DNA of 44,818 nt from an uncultured Prevotellaceae bacterium (GCA_947302275.1 CAMYUW010000018.1:1-44818); one strand, 5' to 3'. Positions 23,236 to 33,282 are shown, numbered from the stretch's first letter. Program-made: numbers and translations. Notes: generated by a model from the sequence alone, not told the origin.

Positions 23236-24474
23236 CTACGATTTGAGTAGGAGTTGGGCGTCGCCGTAGGACAGAAAGCGGAAGCCGTGCTCCATGGCAA
23301 AGTCATACATGCCGCGCCACTTGTCTTGTCCCACAAAGGCAGCAACAAGCAACAGCAGCGTGGATTGCGGCTGGTGAAAGTTTGTAATCATGCCGTTGAC
23401 AATCCGGTAGTTGAATCCTGGGGCAATCATCAACTGGGTGCTGCCCATGTAGGTGTCGGCATGGTGCCGGTCGAGATAATTGACGATATTTTGCAGCGCT
23501 TTTTCGGTAGTGATCTCGCACGGGGTAGTGTATGGCATCCATTGGGTGACCGTGAGCGCTTCCTCGTCAGCATCGGGTTTATCTTCCAGAATCTGGCCAA
23601 TGTAATATAGGCTTTCGAGGGTACGCACGCTGGTAGTGCCCACAGCGATGACGGGACCCGAAGCATTGATAATGTCCATGATGACATCGCGCGGCACGCT
23701 GATGAACTCGTAGTGCATGGGGTGATCGCCGATGAGTTCGCTCTTGACAGGTTGGAATGTGCCAGCGCCCACATGCAGGGTGATTTCTCGCCGACGTATG
23801 CCGCGGGTATCACACTCGGCAAGCACTTCGTCAGTGAAGTGAAGCCCAGCGGTGGGTGCTGCGACACTGCCGTCGATGTGGCTATAGACTGTTTGGTAGT
23901 CGGTTGAATCGCTCTCCTCGGTGCCACGGTTCAGGTAGGGTGGGATAGGAATCTCGCCGATGGCGCTGAGCACGTCGGCAAAGGTGATCTGCTTGTCGCT
24001 GCCGTCCCAATCGAAGTGGATTTCCCATGCGTTGCCTCGTTGCTCACCTCGAGTGGCGGCAAGGGTGACCTCGGTGCCCTCGATGTTGACGGTCTGGGTG
24101 AGCGCGCCCTGTTTCCAGCGCTTGCTGTTGCCAACCAGACATTGCCATACGCAGTGCCCTGTGGTCTGGAAAATCTGTTCGTAGTCGCGTGGCAGCACTG
24201 GTTCCAGACAGAAAATCTCAATCGTAGAACCTGTCTCCTTGCGGAAACGCAGGCGGGCATTAATCACGCGTGTATTATTATAAATGAGTGTGGAGCGTTC
24301 GGGCAATAACGAGGGGACTTCCCAAAAACGTCTCTCCTGGATATCTCCATCCTTATATAATAAGAGTTTGCACTGCTCGCGTTGGGCGAGTGGGTGCTTG
24401 GCGATGCGATCGTCGGGCAGGGGATAGTCATAGTCAGCGATGCGCAGAGCGCGGATGTCGTCAATCAGTGCCAT
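23236..24474 (-). CDS. queA: S-adenosylmethionine:tRNA ribosyltransferase-isomerase (QueA)
   Basis: QueA moves the ribosyl part of S-adenosylmethionine onto 7-aminomethyl-7-deazaguanine in tRNA, the step giving epoxyqueuosine. Typical motifs are DYDYPLPDDRIAKHPLAQRE at the N-terminus, STLIYNNTRVINARL, APTAGLHFTDEVL in the middle, and HVGAGTFQPVKSE. At 412 residues it is longer than many QueA proteins (about 350) because of inserts around 150-190 and 290-330. menA lies 8 bases upstream on the same strand, so the two are co-transcribed. Confidence 0.97.
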   Translation of the reverse strand: MALIDDIRALRIADYDYPLPDDRIAKHPLAQREQCKLLLYKDGDIQERRFWEVPSLLPERSTLIYNNTRVINARLRFRKETGSTIEIFCLEPVLPRDYEQIFQTTGHCVWQCLVGNSKRWKQGALTQTVNIEGTEVTLAATRGEQRGNAWEIHFDWDGSDKQITFADVLSAIGEIPIPPYLNRGTEESDSTDYQTVYSHIDGSVAAPTAGLHFTDEVLAECDTRGIRRREITLHVGAGTFQPVKSELIGDHPMHYEFISVPRDVIMDIINASGPVIAVGTTSVRTLESLYYIGQILEDKPDADEEALTVTQWMPYTTPCEITTEKALQNIVNYLDRHHADTYMGSTQLMIAPGFNYRIVNGMITNFHQPQSTLLLLVAAFVGQDKWRGMYDFAMEHGFRFLSYGDAQLLLKS

Positions 24475-24482
24475 ATTTGGAA

Positions 24483-25394
24483 TTATGAGTAAATGATAAA
24501 GACAAGAGTTAGCAGTAATGTGAAGATGAGCATGTTGCGTGCCGTCTCACCCAATAACGGGTTGAGTGTAGAGCCGTCACGGTGTGTGAGTTTGTACCAT
24601 GTAGAGGTGTGCATTACAAGGTAAATCAGGGGTATGGCCAACATCCACACGGGTAGCGTGCGGCACATGCCCCATCGGGCGGCAATCATCACCCACAGTG
24701 CGCTGAGCATGCCCATGCCGGCGTAGCCGTTGATGAGATAGGCCAGTGCGGCAGGTCGGCGACCAAAGATGACAACCGATGTGCGCTTTCCAGCATCGCG
24801 GTCATCCTCTACATCGCGATAGTTGTTGACCAACAGCACGTTAACCCCAAGTAGGCCAATCGTGATAGAGGCAAGCACGACCAAGGGGTCAAAGTGCAGC
24901 GCCTGAACAAAATAAGTTAGGTTGACGGGTACCAGACCGAAAAAGATAAATACTGTCAATTCGCCCAATCCATGGTATGAAAGGGGATAGGGTCCCGTGC
25001 TGTAGGCTAGAGCTGCCAGTGCAATGATGATGCCAACCGGCAGGAGCCACCACCCGCCGTACGGAATCAGACAGCACCCCACGGCACAAGCTAGAGCCAG
25101 CAGGCCGAATGTGACGTTGCGCAATGTCTTAGGACTGATATCTCCCTCGGTGACGCCGCGTCGAGGCCCCACACGGCCAGGCTTGTCGGTGCCTTGCAGA
25201 TAGTCAAAATACTCGTTGGCCGTGTTGGATACAATCTGAGCCAACACAGCAAACACTAAGCACAATAGAGCTGGTGCCCACTTGAACTCATGCTGCCACT
25301 TAGCGATGCCGATGGCGATAATCACGCCGCTTAGCGACACTGGCAATGTGCGCAGTCTGAAGCACTCCAGCCATATCTTGATTTGTTGTTTCAT
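24483..25394 (-). CDS. menA: 1,4-dihydroxy-2-naphthoate polyprenyltransferase (MenA)
   Basis: MenA joins a polyprenyl chain to dihydroxynaphthoate in menaquinone synthesis, within the inner membrane. Both Asp-rich prenyl-diphosphate motifs of the UbiA family are seen: NEYFDYLQGTD (Asn60, Asp64, Asp70) and NNYRDVEDDRDAGKRT near 190. About eight or nine membrane helices fill the 303 residues, normal for the family. It is first in a two-gene unit with queA, and a -7 box lies about 25 bases upstream. No other menaquinone genes are in the window. Confidence 0.94.
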   Translation of the reverse strand: MKQQIKIWLECFRLRTLPVSLSGVIIAIGIAKWQHEFKWAPALLCLVFAVLAQIVSNTANEYFDYLQGTDKPGRVGPRRGVTEGDISPKTLRNVTFGLLALACAVGCCLIPYGGWWLLPVGIIIALAALAYSTGPYPLSYHGLGELTVFIFFGLVPVNLTYFVQALHFDPLVVLASITIGLLGVNVLLVNNYRDVEDDRDAGKRTSVVIFGRRPAALAYLINGYAGMGMLSALWVMIAARWGMCRTLPVWMLAIPLIYLVMHTSTWYKLTHRDGSTLNPLLGETARNMLIFTLLLTLVFIIYS

Positions 25395-25419
25395 TGTCGG
25401 TTTTTGTAAAATGCGGCTG

Positions 25420-25427
25420 CAAAATTA
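25420..25427 (-). promoter_or_regulatory. Putative -7 box for menA-queA
   Basis: Minus-strand TAATTTTG matches TAnnTTTG; the leader would be about 20 bases. No clear -33 element. Confidence 0.4.
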
Positions 25428-25459
25428 CAAAAGATTATAGAGGGTTTGAAAAAAATACT

Positions 25460-25467
25460 TATTTTTG
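25460..25467 (+). promoter_or_regulatory. Putative -7 box for the DUF805 gene
   Basis: TATTTTTG matches TAnnTTTG, about 43 bases before the chosen ATG at 25510. A TTTG lies only 11 bases upstream, too close for a standard -33 element. Confidence 0.4.
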
Positions 25468-25509
25468 TGGTCTGTATATACCACAAGTCGGACTCTAAAA
25501 CTAAAAAAT

Positions 25510-26136
25510 ATGACAGATATGGAACAGAATCAGCAACCACAACCTCCCGTGTTTAATCAGCCTAGGGAGTTTCAACCCGCAGCTCCCCAGTATCAACCCC
25601 GCGTGACTCCTTCTCCGATGATGGATCCGGTGACTGCAGTGAAGACGTGTTTGAAGAAATATTTTGATTTCAAAGGGCGCGCCCGCCGCAGCGAATTCTG
25701 GTGGTTCGCTTTGTTTGTGGTTATTGTTTCATCGGTTCTCTCATACTTGGCTGGTCTTGTGCCTGCCATCGGCTATTTGGGCTTCGCGTTTGGTCTGGCT
25801 GTAGTCATTCCGGAACTATCGGCGCTTACCAGAAGATTGCATGACACCAACCGTAGCGGCTGGTGGGTCGCTTTGCTAGGACTCTGTATTGCTGGTTATT
25901 ACGCTGCTTTTGCCGTTTTGCTTGGCCCCAATGTGGAGATGCTTGCCGGTGCAACAGATGCGATGTCTATGGCTTCGACAATTGTTGATGCTGTTCAATC
26001 TTCACCCACGACTGCTACGGTTATGCTTTGTTGCTCTCTGGGCGTAATACTATTGACGATTATCAACATTATCTTTGCGATAATCGACAGCAAGTGGGGT
26101 GAAAATAAGTACGGTCCTTCACCCAAGTACCATTAA
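25510..26136 (+). CDS. DUF805 family membrane protein
   Basis: The core [21 protein letters not shown] and the later [14 protein letters not shown] are DUF805 hallmarks. A Pro/Gln-rich cytoplasmic N-terminus (about 40 residues, [20 protein letters not shown]) precedes four membrane helices. DUF805 proteins are inner-membrane proteins of unknown function. The start was placed at the ATG at 25510 (208 residues) because an upstream TTG at 25465 lies inside the -7 box. The stop codon overlaps that of pfkA, which converges on it. Confidence 0.88.
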   Translation: MTDMEQNQQPQPPVFNQPREFQPAAPQYQPRVTPSPMMDPVTAVKTCLKKYFDFKGRARRSEFWWFALFVVIVSSVLSYLAGLVPAIGYLGFAFGLAVVIPELSALTRRLHDTNRSGWWVALLGLCIAGYYAAFAVLLGPNVEMLAGATDAMSMASTIVDAVQSSPTTATVMLCCSLGVILLTIINIIFAIIDSKWGENKYGPSPKYH

Positions 26137-27113
26137 ATTGACAGCTCGTGTAGCATCTCAAGCAAACTGCGGTCGATGGGCTTGTCATCGTGAATGGCCT
26201 TAGAGAAGGGCACATAAACGATTTTCTCGTCATCGTCTCCAATCATAACGTTGCGCTGGCCTTCCAACAGTGCATGGATAGCGGCTGTACCCATTCGTGA
26301 GGCCAGGATACGGTCTTGAGCTGTGGGTGAGCCACCACGCTGCAGGTGGCCCAAGATGGTCACGCGCACGTCAAGTTGTGGGTATTCATTGCGCACTCTC
26401 TCGGCCAGGCCCATAGCACCGCCAGTGATGGGGCTCTCGGCAACGAGGACGATAGATGAATTCTTGCTCTTGCGGAAACCCCTACTAATCAGTTCCTTCA
26501 GCTGATCGACCTCGGTTGATATCTCGGGGATGATAGCGGCCTCGGCTCCAGTGGCAATCGCGCCGTTCAGGGCCAGGAAGCCCGATTCTCGTCCCATAAC
26601 CTCGATGAAGAACAGGCGCTCGTGACTGCTGGCAGTGTCGCGGATGCGGTCCACACACCACATGATGGTGTTCAGTGCCGTGTCATATCCGATTGTGTGA
26701 TCGGTGCCTGCAAGGTCATTGTCTATGGTTCCAGGCAGGCCCACAATGGGTATATCAAACTCGCTAGCAAACAGACGTGCACCGCTCAATGAGCCGTCAC
26801 CGCCAATAACTACCAGCGCGTCGATTTTATGCTTTTGCATAATCTTGTAGGCCCGTTTGCGCCCTTCCTCAGTCTTGAACTCCTTGCAACGGGCGGTCTT
26901 GAGGATGGTGCCACCGTGGTGCATGATACTGGAAACACTCTGGGTCTGCAGGTCGACGATTTCATCTTCTACCAGACCCTTGTAGCCGCGGTAAATGCCT
27001 TTTACCTTAAAGCCGTTGTAGATGGCCGTACGGGTGACCGCACGGATTGCCGCATTCATGCCAGGGGCATCACCGCCCGAGGTCAACACGCCGATTGTCT
27101 TGATTGATGCCAT
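26133..27113 (-). CDS. pfkA: 6-phosphofructokinase, ATP-type
   Basis: The enzyme phosphorylates fructose 6-phosphate to the 1,6-bisphosphate in glycolysis. The ATP loop [15 protein letters not shown] (8-22), GGDGS (104-108) and the catalytic TIDND (129-133) are all present; Gly after GGD points to ATP rather than pyrophosphate as donor, as PPi-dependent enzymes have Asp there. [10 protein letters not shown] and [14 protein letters not shown] complete the substrate sites. At 326 residues it is close to the bacterial PfkA length. It has a very good promoter and is a single gene. Its stop codon shares TTAA with that of the DUF805 gene and no terminator is visible between them. Confidence 0.97.
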   Translation of the reverse strand: MASIKTIGVLTSGGDAPGMNAAIRAVTRTAIYNGFKVKGIYRGYKGLVEDEIVDLQTQSVSSIMHHGGTILKTARCKEFKTEEGRKRAYKIMQKHKIDALVVIGGDGSLSGARLFASEFDIPIVGLPGTIDNDLAGTDHTIGYDTALNTIMWCVDRIRDTASSHERLFFIEVMGRESGFLALNGAIATGAEAAIIPEISTEVDQLKELISRGFRKSKNSSIVLVAESPITGGAMGLAERVRNEYPQLDVRVTILGHLQRGGSPTAQDRILASRMGTAAIHALLEGQRNVMIGDDDEKIVYVPFSKAIHDDKPIDRSLLEMLHELSI

Positions 27114-27149
27114 TGTTTAATGATTTTGGTTTAATTTCAATGTTGGCTG

Positions 27150-27180
27150 CAAATATAATATATTTTTGATATATATCAAA
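27150..27180 (-). promoter_or_regulatory. Promoter (TTTG-N19-TATATTTG) for pfkA
   Basis: TTTG (27180-27177) and TATATTTG (27157-27150) on the minus strand are well spaced; transcription would start near 27143, about 30 bases before the ATG. Confidence 0.65.
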
Positions 27181-27210
27181 AAAACGGTGGCTACTCACGC
27201 AGACACCGTT
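27178..27210 (-). terminator. Hairpin with T-run just upstream of the pfkA promoter
   Basis: AACGGTG/CACCGTT arms (27183-27189 and 27204-27210) enclose 14 bases and are followed on the minus strand by TTTTTTT. It looks like a terminator that shields pfkA from upstream transcription, but no gene ends here. Confidence 0.4.
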
Positions 27211-27570
27211 AATTCTCATGTTTTTATTGCTTGCGTTTTTTTAATAGGATGTAGATTTCAGGTTGGGTCAAATAATCATTTAATCAACATTAACTACCAT
27301 CAAAAGAATATTTGTATCTTTGCCTCGCCTCTGCGAGAGCATTTATATATATCATAAAAATTGGAGAGATGTTGTTTGCGTCACAAAAGTACTTCTAACA
27401 CAGTAAACCCGTTATAAAAAGCAAGAAAATCATTTGTAAGAATTGTTGTTTTTTTGACCATATATTTGTCAAAAAATGACCATCAAAATGATTAAACGAT
27501 TGATGTCCAATAAGATGTAAATACAAATATTACATATTGTTTTCAAACGATTTTTTGCGCAAGAAATAAC

Positions 27571-27604
27571 AAAAAAAAGCCAGGGACGAAAATGCGTTCC
27601 TGGC
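27571..27604 (-). terminator. Terminator of the alpha-2-macroglobulin gene
   Basis: GCCAGGAACG/CGTCCCTGGC arms (27604-27595 with 27588-27579; one mismatch) with a 6-base loop are followed on the minus strand by eight T's, 20 bases after the stop codon. Confidence 0.8.
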
Positions 27605-27624
27605 TTTTGTCGATATGAGGATAG

Positions 27625-30600
27625 TTACTTGTCGGTTGCTAATATGGTCTTTCCGGTACTGTGGGCACTCAGTTGGGGAGCATACTGACACTGGATGGTG
27701 GCGATGCCCGAGGTGAACTCACCGGGGTTGGTCACCCACACGTCATAGCCAATGATATGGGTGCCCTTGTTCAAACTGGTGATGAACGCGTTGGTCTGGG
27801 TGTCCTTGATCTCCAGATAGAACCAGGTGCGGTCCTCGCTGCGGTAACCCGAGAGTTGGTCAACTGGCTCGAAGCAGGCAGCGCGCTCATCGGTAATGGT
27901 CACGAAGTCCATATCTTTGTTGGCCTTGATGATGACACGCACCTTGACTTTGTCGCCCACCTTGAAGGATGTGGCGCTGTGCAGACTGCCGTCTTGGGCG
28001 TACACATAATATTCCTTGCTGATTGATACCTCGTCGATGGCTTTCTCCTGGATTTGGGTCATTGGAGCCTTGAACTGGCTATAAATTGCTCCCCAAGCGG
28101 GACCATTGCCTGTTCGGTCGATAACGACGTTGCCTGTTGTGGTAGCGGGCAGGGTGGTGCGGAAGTAACCTAGCCATTGTGCCATCTGATCAAGGTTAAC
28201 GGGCTGGCCTGCAACAGTGATGACAGGTGTGGTGCTGCGTTCCAGCCACTGGCTGCCCGTGCTTAAGATACTATATACGGCATCGGCGGCGAGGCTGTAG
28301 GAACCCCAGTCGTTGCTCTGTTTCATGAGTAGCATCCACTTGCGTATCAGGTCAATTTCCTGTTGGTTGGGATCCACCTCGTTCATGGCCTGCAGAATGG
28401 TGCTGGTATAGGCAACCTTGTCTAGCTCCCACCAGCCGTGTCCTGTCTGCAGGTTGTCCCAGTACATGCCCAGATTGGGTTTCAAGATAGCGAACTGGCG
28501 TATGCTTTCGATGATGCTTCGAGCGGTTTTCTGGTGGCCGTTGCGGTTAAGCGTCATGGCGTAGTAGGCCTTCTGCTTAAGGGTAAGCCCCTTGCTCCAG
28601 TTCTTATCCATGTATTTTACCACCTTCTTGAACAGGTCGGCACTGGCGCTTGACTGCTGCCTCACCTCGGGGAAGAGGCTGCGCGTGTAAGCGTAATCGG
28701 TGAATCCCCTGTACGGATCCTTGTTGTATCGCTTGAATTCGTTGAACAGGCGTACATTCTCGTTGTCGTAGTATGCGAGGGCTTGGTTGACCATAGAAGC
28801 AAGTCGGCTGTCGTCAGGCAAATAGCCCAAGTGTTTGATTTCGCCGATGAGTTGGAGCACCGTGCCAGTGGTCCATACGTTAGACTGGCAGCCGGGGTAG
28901 CGGAACCAAGCAAAGCCGCCGTCACCCATCTGCAGCGACTGCAGCGCTTTGATAATCGCCTCATATTCCTGCTTGACAATTACATCGTCAAAGAGCTCAT
29001 GCAACTTCGACATCCGGAGTGTCTGACGTTCGGCCTCACGCATCCAGGGAGATGCGAGCAGGGTGCCGATCTTCAGGTCTTGGTTCTTCTGTAGCATTGA
29101 GACAAGGGTGCTGTCTTCGTTATGCAGTTTCCAGTAGGTGATGGCCTCCTTAATCAGGGGCTGTGACTTGGCCACTCCTTGCGCCACTTGCAGTGCAAAC
29201 AGGCTGTGTGCTGCATGGGTGGCGGTGCAATAGTTGTCGCTGAAGATGGTGGGCAATGCCAGTACGCAGTACCACGTGGGATTATCGCAGTATTCAAGGG
29301 TAACGCGGGCATCCTTGGGGAATTGGGGCAGCGGGGCCTCGAAGTGGGGTTGTCCTGCCTCAATGTAGAATGGTTCGGTCTCAATTACGGGTGAGACGGT
29401 AGTCAGTACGGGTACCATGACTTGCTCACCATCGCCGAAGCGGTCGTTGGCGGCCTTGATGCGGAAGCCCACCATGGCTATAGTGTCGGGCACCTGCCAG
29501 TCGATGGTTACGGCCTGGCTGCCGCTCGGGTCAAGTTGCAAGTTAAAGGCGCGAGTGGCATAAATGTCGCCCGAACGCGGGTCGAACAGCTCGACGACGG
29601 CATCACATGCGGCTGCTTCGTCGGTAGCGTTCTGTACAGTGGCGGCCAGCTTGGCTTTGTCGCCCTGACGCAGGAATCGGGGCATGTTGGAACGCACCAT
29701 CAGCGGCTTCTGGGTCAATACCTCGGCCATCCACTGGTTCCCCACCATCTTATTGTCCCATGCCACGGCCTGAGTGATCCAGGTGGTGTTGAAGTTTGGT
29801 GTCTCAAATTCAACTTGTACGTTGCCCTTGTCGTCGCTGGTGAGCATCGGCATCCACAGTGCAGTCTTGATGTCGCTCTCGCGCAGGGCTACCTTGTCCA
29901 GGTTCTTCTCGTTGACTGCGACAGCCTCCTCGGCAGATTCGGCGTAAGCATTTAAAATACGCTTGTCTGCATTGGAATACTCGACGACGGCCTCCTCTTT
30001 GAGGGAGCGTGTAACGCTACGGTCCTCGGAGCCCTTTTCACTATTGTTCTGTGAGAAAGCCACTTCGGTCTCGCTGAGTTCGCCCTGCATTGGAGCGGCG
30101 CCCAGGGATTTTGACTTCATCATCATGCGCCCGCGGCTATAGCTGTAACCGAAAAAGCCTTGGTTGTAGATGTAAAGCGATGGCAGTATGGCGATTGCTT
30201 CGTTAGGAATGTCGATAGACCTGTCCATCCAGTTGGTCCATGTGCTGTGGGTGTTGTTCAGATATTTCGTGTTGGTCAATACCGTTTGGTTGTGGCGTCT
30301 CCAGTAACTGAAACTCCAGTCGTTGCCCTTGATGCTGGTGATTGCCTTGTCGAACATGTCAAGCATCATTGCGCCACGCACGGGTTTGCCGTTCTGGTCA
30401 GTGATGCTGAATGTCCAGTGCTCCATGTCGCCAGGCACGAGTTTGTCGCGGAACGACGTGGCGGTAATCTTCAGAGCATCGGCCTTGTATGGGTTATTTA
30501 GCGTGACAGTCTCTTCCCAAAGCTTGGTGCCGTAGTGGGAAATAAACACCACTGTCACATCTTTTCCTGCTTCCTTAGGCAGGAGGACGGTAAAGTCGTG

Positions 30601-33255
30601 CATTCCCTTGTTGTAGTTGAGCCAACCCTGTGCGATGACCTCGTCGATAGTGCTTGCTACATAGTAAATGTAAGCCTTGGGCGTGGATACTCCGATGGCG
30701 ATGAGGCCAACGTTGTTTTTGTCCACGGTTTGTTCCAATGGGTTGATCCACATCGGGCAGTTCTTGACGGGTGCCATCTTGTCGCCCTTACGGTAAAGGG
30801 TGATGATGCGTTCGACATCCACGTCCTGCTCGCCCTCTTCGGCGTCAAGGATGTGGATTTTGAGCTTGTATTGGCCTGAATGCAGGCTGGTCAGGTCAAT
30901 AGTCGGGTTGGCGGTGTTAAGGTTGCCAGTCAAAATGGGCTTATTGCCGTCAATCGGGGTGATTTCCCATGTGCAATAGGTGTTGGGATGCTCCTCGTCG
31001 GTGGTGTTGTATTTCAGTGGCAGTTTAATGGGTTTGTCGTTGATGTAGATATCGTTGTTCTCACTGCCCAATTCAATACCGCGTCGTGTGCCTACGATAA
31101 ACGAGGTGCTCTCCTCATGGGTCTCGCCTGCATCGGTTGTGACGGTGGCAACGACTTGGTAATTATAGCGGGCCCAGCAGCGCCTGCCAGGCAAGTAGCC
31201 GATGTTTTCCTTGAACAATTCGGCTGGGAATTCGATTGTGAAGTTGCCCTGTTCATCGGTGACGACAGTTGTATCTTTCAGGTGCTCACCACCATCGTTG
31301 CGCATGCGCCACCACCATGACCATTCGTTCTGGATGAGCGACAGGCGCACTTCGGTGTTTTGGACGGGCAAGCCGCTGTAGGTCATTGCTTTGCCGGCTA
31401 CCTTGACTGGTTGACCAGCGACATAACTGTTGCGCGGGTCAGGGAAGGTGACCTCGAAGGTTGGCGTTTTGTACTCGCTCACGTTCAAGATGTGCAAGCT
31501 TAACTGTGAGGAACGTTTGCCTTTTTCTTTCAGTTGAATGCAGAATCTTGCGTTCATGCGGTCTGTAGGCACAACAAAAGAGCCCTCGATGCGGCCGTAT
31601 TCATCGGTGGTCAAGGTCACAGTATCGATCGGCTCGATGTTGCCGTCCTTGAATAGAGCCTCTACAGTCAAACCACTGAGCACATTGCGACCATTATCGG
31701 AAACATTGTAAACAACAGCGGCCCAGTGGATGGTTTCACCGGGACGATAGACACCCAAGTCGGTAAATACATCAGCGGAATTGTTGCTGCCTTTGCTTCG
31801 GTTCTCAAGAGGTGAGTAGTAAATTGGCAGTCCGTAGCGGTCATTACCCTTGACGGCAGTCAATTCCCGACGATATTCATTGTTGGCCTTGGGATATGCA
31901 ATGGCAATTGTGCCATCGGTACCAGTCGTTCCAAGTGTTTTGCCACTCTCGGAGATTATAGTTACTCCAGAAATGGGTTTGCCTGTTTTGATGTCGACGG
32001 CTGCAATGCGGTCCTTGTGGTCATTGCGAATAATGGAAAACGTCGCTATGTCAGTCACATGCATAATCTCATAGCGGCCTGCATCAGCGCTATTGCCATC
32101 GTTAAGAGTGGGGCAGATGATGTAGGCACCATAGGGTAGGGGGGGCAGTCTTGTGATTACCTTATCAACGCTAAATGGCACAATGCCCTGCACCGACACG
32201 GGATGGCGTGAGACGAGCTGCAACTTGCTCTTGTCCAAGCGGTATTCATTCATCATGTTGTCGGGCACGCGATAAATCTCGATGGTGAATGAGTTGGCGT
32301 TCCTGACATAACTGCTCACGGTGATACTGTCGCGTGAAGCGCACACGTCAGGATAATTGACGTTCACCTGTTTGTGCTCCAGTGCAAGGATAGCGTTTTT
32401 CACTTCGGCAGCGTAGATCGAGTTGGGGAAGCGCTTCAAATACTCCTGCAGAGTTTTGTAATAGAACTTATTGTCCTCCCTTGCCATGTTTCTAAGCAGC
32501 AGCGCGCAATGCTCGTTGTCTTGGTATTGCTGGTAGGTCTCTAATGGAATAGAGCTCTTAATCTCTGTTATAGCAAAGATGTGGGCGGGAACATTTCCCT
32601 CGGTGGTCCTCAGCCATTCAGTCTTGAGACGATCAGTCAGAGTTTCGTCATTCTGATTGGTTTGATATTGTATCTCCAGGCCCTTCATCAACAGAAATTC
32701 ATGAAGAGTGGGAATGTATGTCGCGCCTAGTTCGTTGCATTCGATGATGCCTGGCAACGAGGCCACCGCCACGGCCTTAAGGGCAGTGGGTTCAGTGAGG
32801 CTTTTCTCCACGAGTTCTGTGATCTTCTTGTCAAACTGCTTGCGGTCCCATTCGCTTATATCCTTGGGCTCCTCTTCGACTGGGTTGTTGCGGTTGCTCC
32901 ATCCGGCAAAGAGGTCACGATAGCGCTGATAGACCAACGCTTCGAGATGATAGAGCAACGCACGGATGTGGGGCTGCTTCTCCTTGCCGATAACAGTCTC
33001 GATGCGTGAGACGATGTCTGACATATTATCATGCGAGATGCTGCTTTGTGCGATGCCGTAGCGCACCAGGGCGTCAACGGTCAATTCACCGTTCCCTGAC
33101 TGCAGTGCATTGTTAAGATCGGTAAGTGCATTCTCGCTGACGTCCTTCGGGAAATTAAAGTCTATCTCGCGGTTATTACCTGATGAATGGAAAGGAAATG
33201 CCATGATGAGTAATACTATAGATAAGAGGTGAATGATTGTCTGTTTCATAGCCAT
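27625..33255 (-). CDS. Alpha-2-macroglobulin-like protein, Bacteroidetes type, without thioester motif
   Basis: After a signal peptide (residues 1-26) comes a helical N-terminal region (to about 300), then macroglobulin beta-domains including the MG2 motif FTDLGVYRPGETIHWAAVVY (about 495-510), a bait-like region (DKLVPGDMEHWTFSITDQNG), the A2M core (ALWMPMLTSDDKGNVQVEFE, then FNTTWITQAVAWDNKMVGNQ; near 1130) and an alpha-alpha barrel (YPGCQSNVWTTGTVLQLIGE). Bacterial A2Ms trap proteases in the periplasm. Where relatives have the thioester CxEQ, this protein has DNYCTATHAAH (about 1341), so covalent trapping is unlikely. No penicillin-binding protein 1C gene, a frequent partner, is adjacent. 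At 1,876 residues it appears complete; the first 300 residues are specific to this branch. Confidence 0.92.
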   Translation of the reverse strand: MAMKQTIIHLLSIVLLIMAFPFHSSGNNREIDFNFPKDVSENALTDLNNALQSGNGELTVDALVRYGIAQSSISHDNMSDIVSRIETVIGKEKQPHIRALLYHLEALVYQRYRDLFAGWSNRNNPVEEEPKDISEWDRKQFDKKITELVEKSLTEPTALKAVAVASLPGIIECNELGATYIPTLHEFLLMKGLEIQYQTNQNDETLTDRLKTEWLRTTEGNVPAHIFAITEIKSSIPLETYQQYQDNEHCALLLRNMAREDNKFYYKTLQEYLKRFPNSIYAAEVKNAILALEHKQVNVNYPDVCASRDSITVSSYVRNANSFTIEIYRVPDNMMNEYRLDKSKLQLVSRHPVSVQGIVPFSVDKVITRLPPLPYGAYIICPTLNDGNSADAGRYEIMHVTDIATFSIIRNDHKDRIAAVDIKTGKPISGVTIISESGKTLGTTGTDGTIAIAYPKANNEYRRELTAVKGNDRYGLPIYYSPLENRSKGSNNSADVFTDLGVYRPGETIHWAAVVYNVSDNGRNVLSGLTVEALFKDGNIEPIDTVTLTTDEYGRIEGSFVVPTDRMNARFCIQLKEKGKRSSQLSLHILNVSEYKTPTFEVTFPDPRNSYVAGQPVKVAGKAMTYSGLPVQNTEVRLSLIQNEWSWWWRMRNDGGEHLKDTTVVTDEQGNFTIEFPAELFKENIGYLPGRRCWARYNYQVVATVTTDAGETHEESTSFIVGTRRGIELGSENNDIYINDKPIKLPLKYNTTDEEHPNTYCTWEITPIDGNKPILTGNLNTANPTIDLTSLHSGQYKLKIHILDAEEGEQDVDVERIITLYRKGDKMAPVKNCPMWINPLEQTVDKNNVGLIAIGVSTPKAYIYYVASTIDEVIAQGWLNYNKGMHDFTVLLPKEAGKDVTVVFISHYGTKLWEETVTLNNPYKADALKITATSFRDKLVPGDMEHWTFSITDQNGKPVRGAMMLDMFDKAITSIKGNDWSFSYWRRHNQTVLTNTKYLNNTHSTWTNWMDRSIDIPNEAIAILPSLYIYNQGFFGYSYSRGRMMMKSKSLGAAPMQGELSETEVAFSQNNSEKGSEDRSVTRSLKEEAVVEYSNADKRILNAYAESAEEAVAVNEKNLDKVALRESDIKTALWMPMLTSDDKGNVQVEFETPNFNTTWITQAVAWDNKMVGNQWMAEVLTQKPLMVRSNMPRFLRQGDKAKLAATVQNATDEAAACDAVVELFDPRSGDIYATRAFNLQLDPSGSQAVTIDWQVPDTIAMVGFRIKAANDRFGDGEQVMVPVLTTVSPVIETEPFYIEAGQPHFEAPLPQFPKDARVTLEYCDNPTWYCVLALPTIFSDNYCTATHAAHSLFALQVAQGVAKSQPLIKEAITYWKLHNEDSTLVSMLQKNQDLKIGTLLASPWMREAERQTLRMSKLHELFDDVIVKQEYEAIIKALQSLQMGDGGFAWFRYPGCQSNVWTTGTVLQLIGEIKHLGYLPDDSRLASMVNQALAYYDNENVRLFNEFKRYNKDPYRGFTDYAYTRSLFPEVRQQSSASADLFKKVVKYMDKNWSKGLTLKQKAYYAMTLNRNGHQKTARSIIESIRQFAILKPNLGMYWDNLQTGHGWWELDKVAYTSTILQAMNEVDPNQQEIDLIRKWMLLMKQSNDWGSYSLAADAVYSILSTGSQWLERSTTPVITVAGQPVNLDQMAQWLGYFRTTLPATTTGNVVIDRTGNGPAWGAIYSQFKAPMTQIQEKAIDEVSISKEYYVYAQDGSLHSATSFKVGDKVKVRVIIKANKDMDFVTITDERAACFEPVDQLSGYRSEDRTWFYLEIKDTQTNAFITSLNKGTHIIGYDVWVTNPGEFTSGIATIQCQYAPQLSAHSTGKTILATDK

Positions 33256-33282
33256 TCGGTGTTTGATTTGTTATTATAACTC

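Larger units (their letters stand above)
27114..27624. other. AT-rich intergenic region between pfkA and the alpha-2-macroglobulin gene
   Basis: It holds the pfkA promoter and the terminator-like hairpins at 27178-27210 and 27571-27604. In the middle are a rightward TATCTTTG box (27315-27322), a small CTCGC/GCGAG hairpin just after it, and a TTTTTGAC/GTCAAAAA inverted repeat (27451-27475). I see no gene or known RNA. Confidence 0.55.

Noticed and set aside
27166..27357. 63-codon plus-strand frame between pfkA and the alpha-2-macroglobulin gene
   Set aside because: Overlaps the pfkA promoter and hairpin, AT-rich, no motif.
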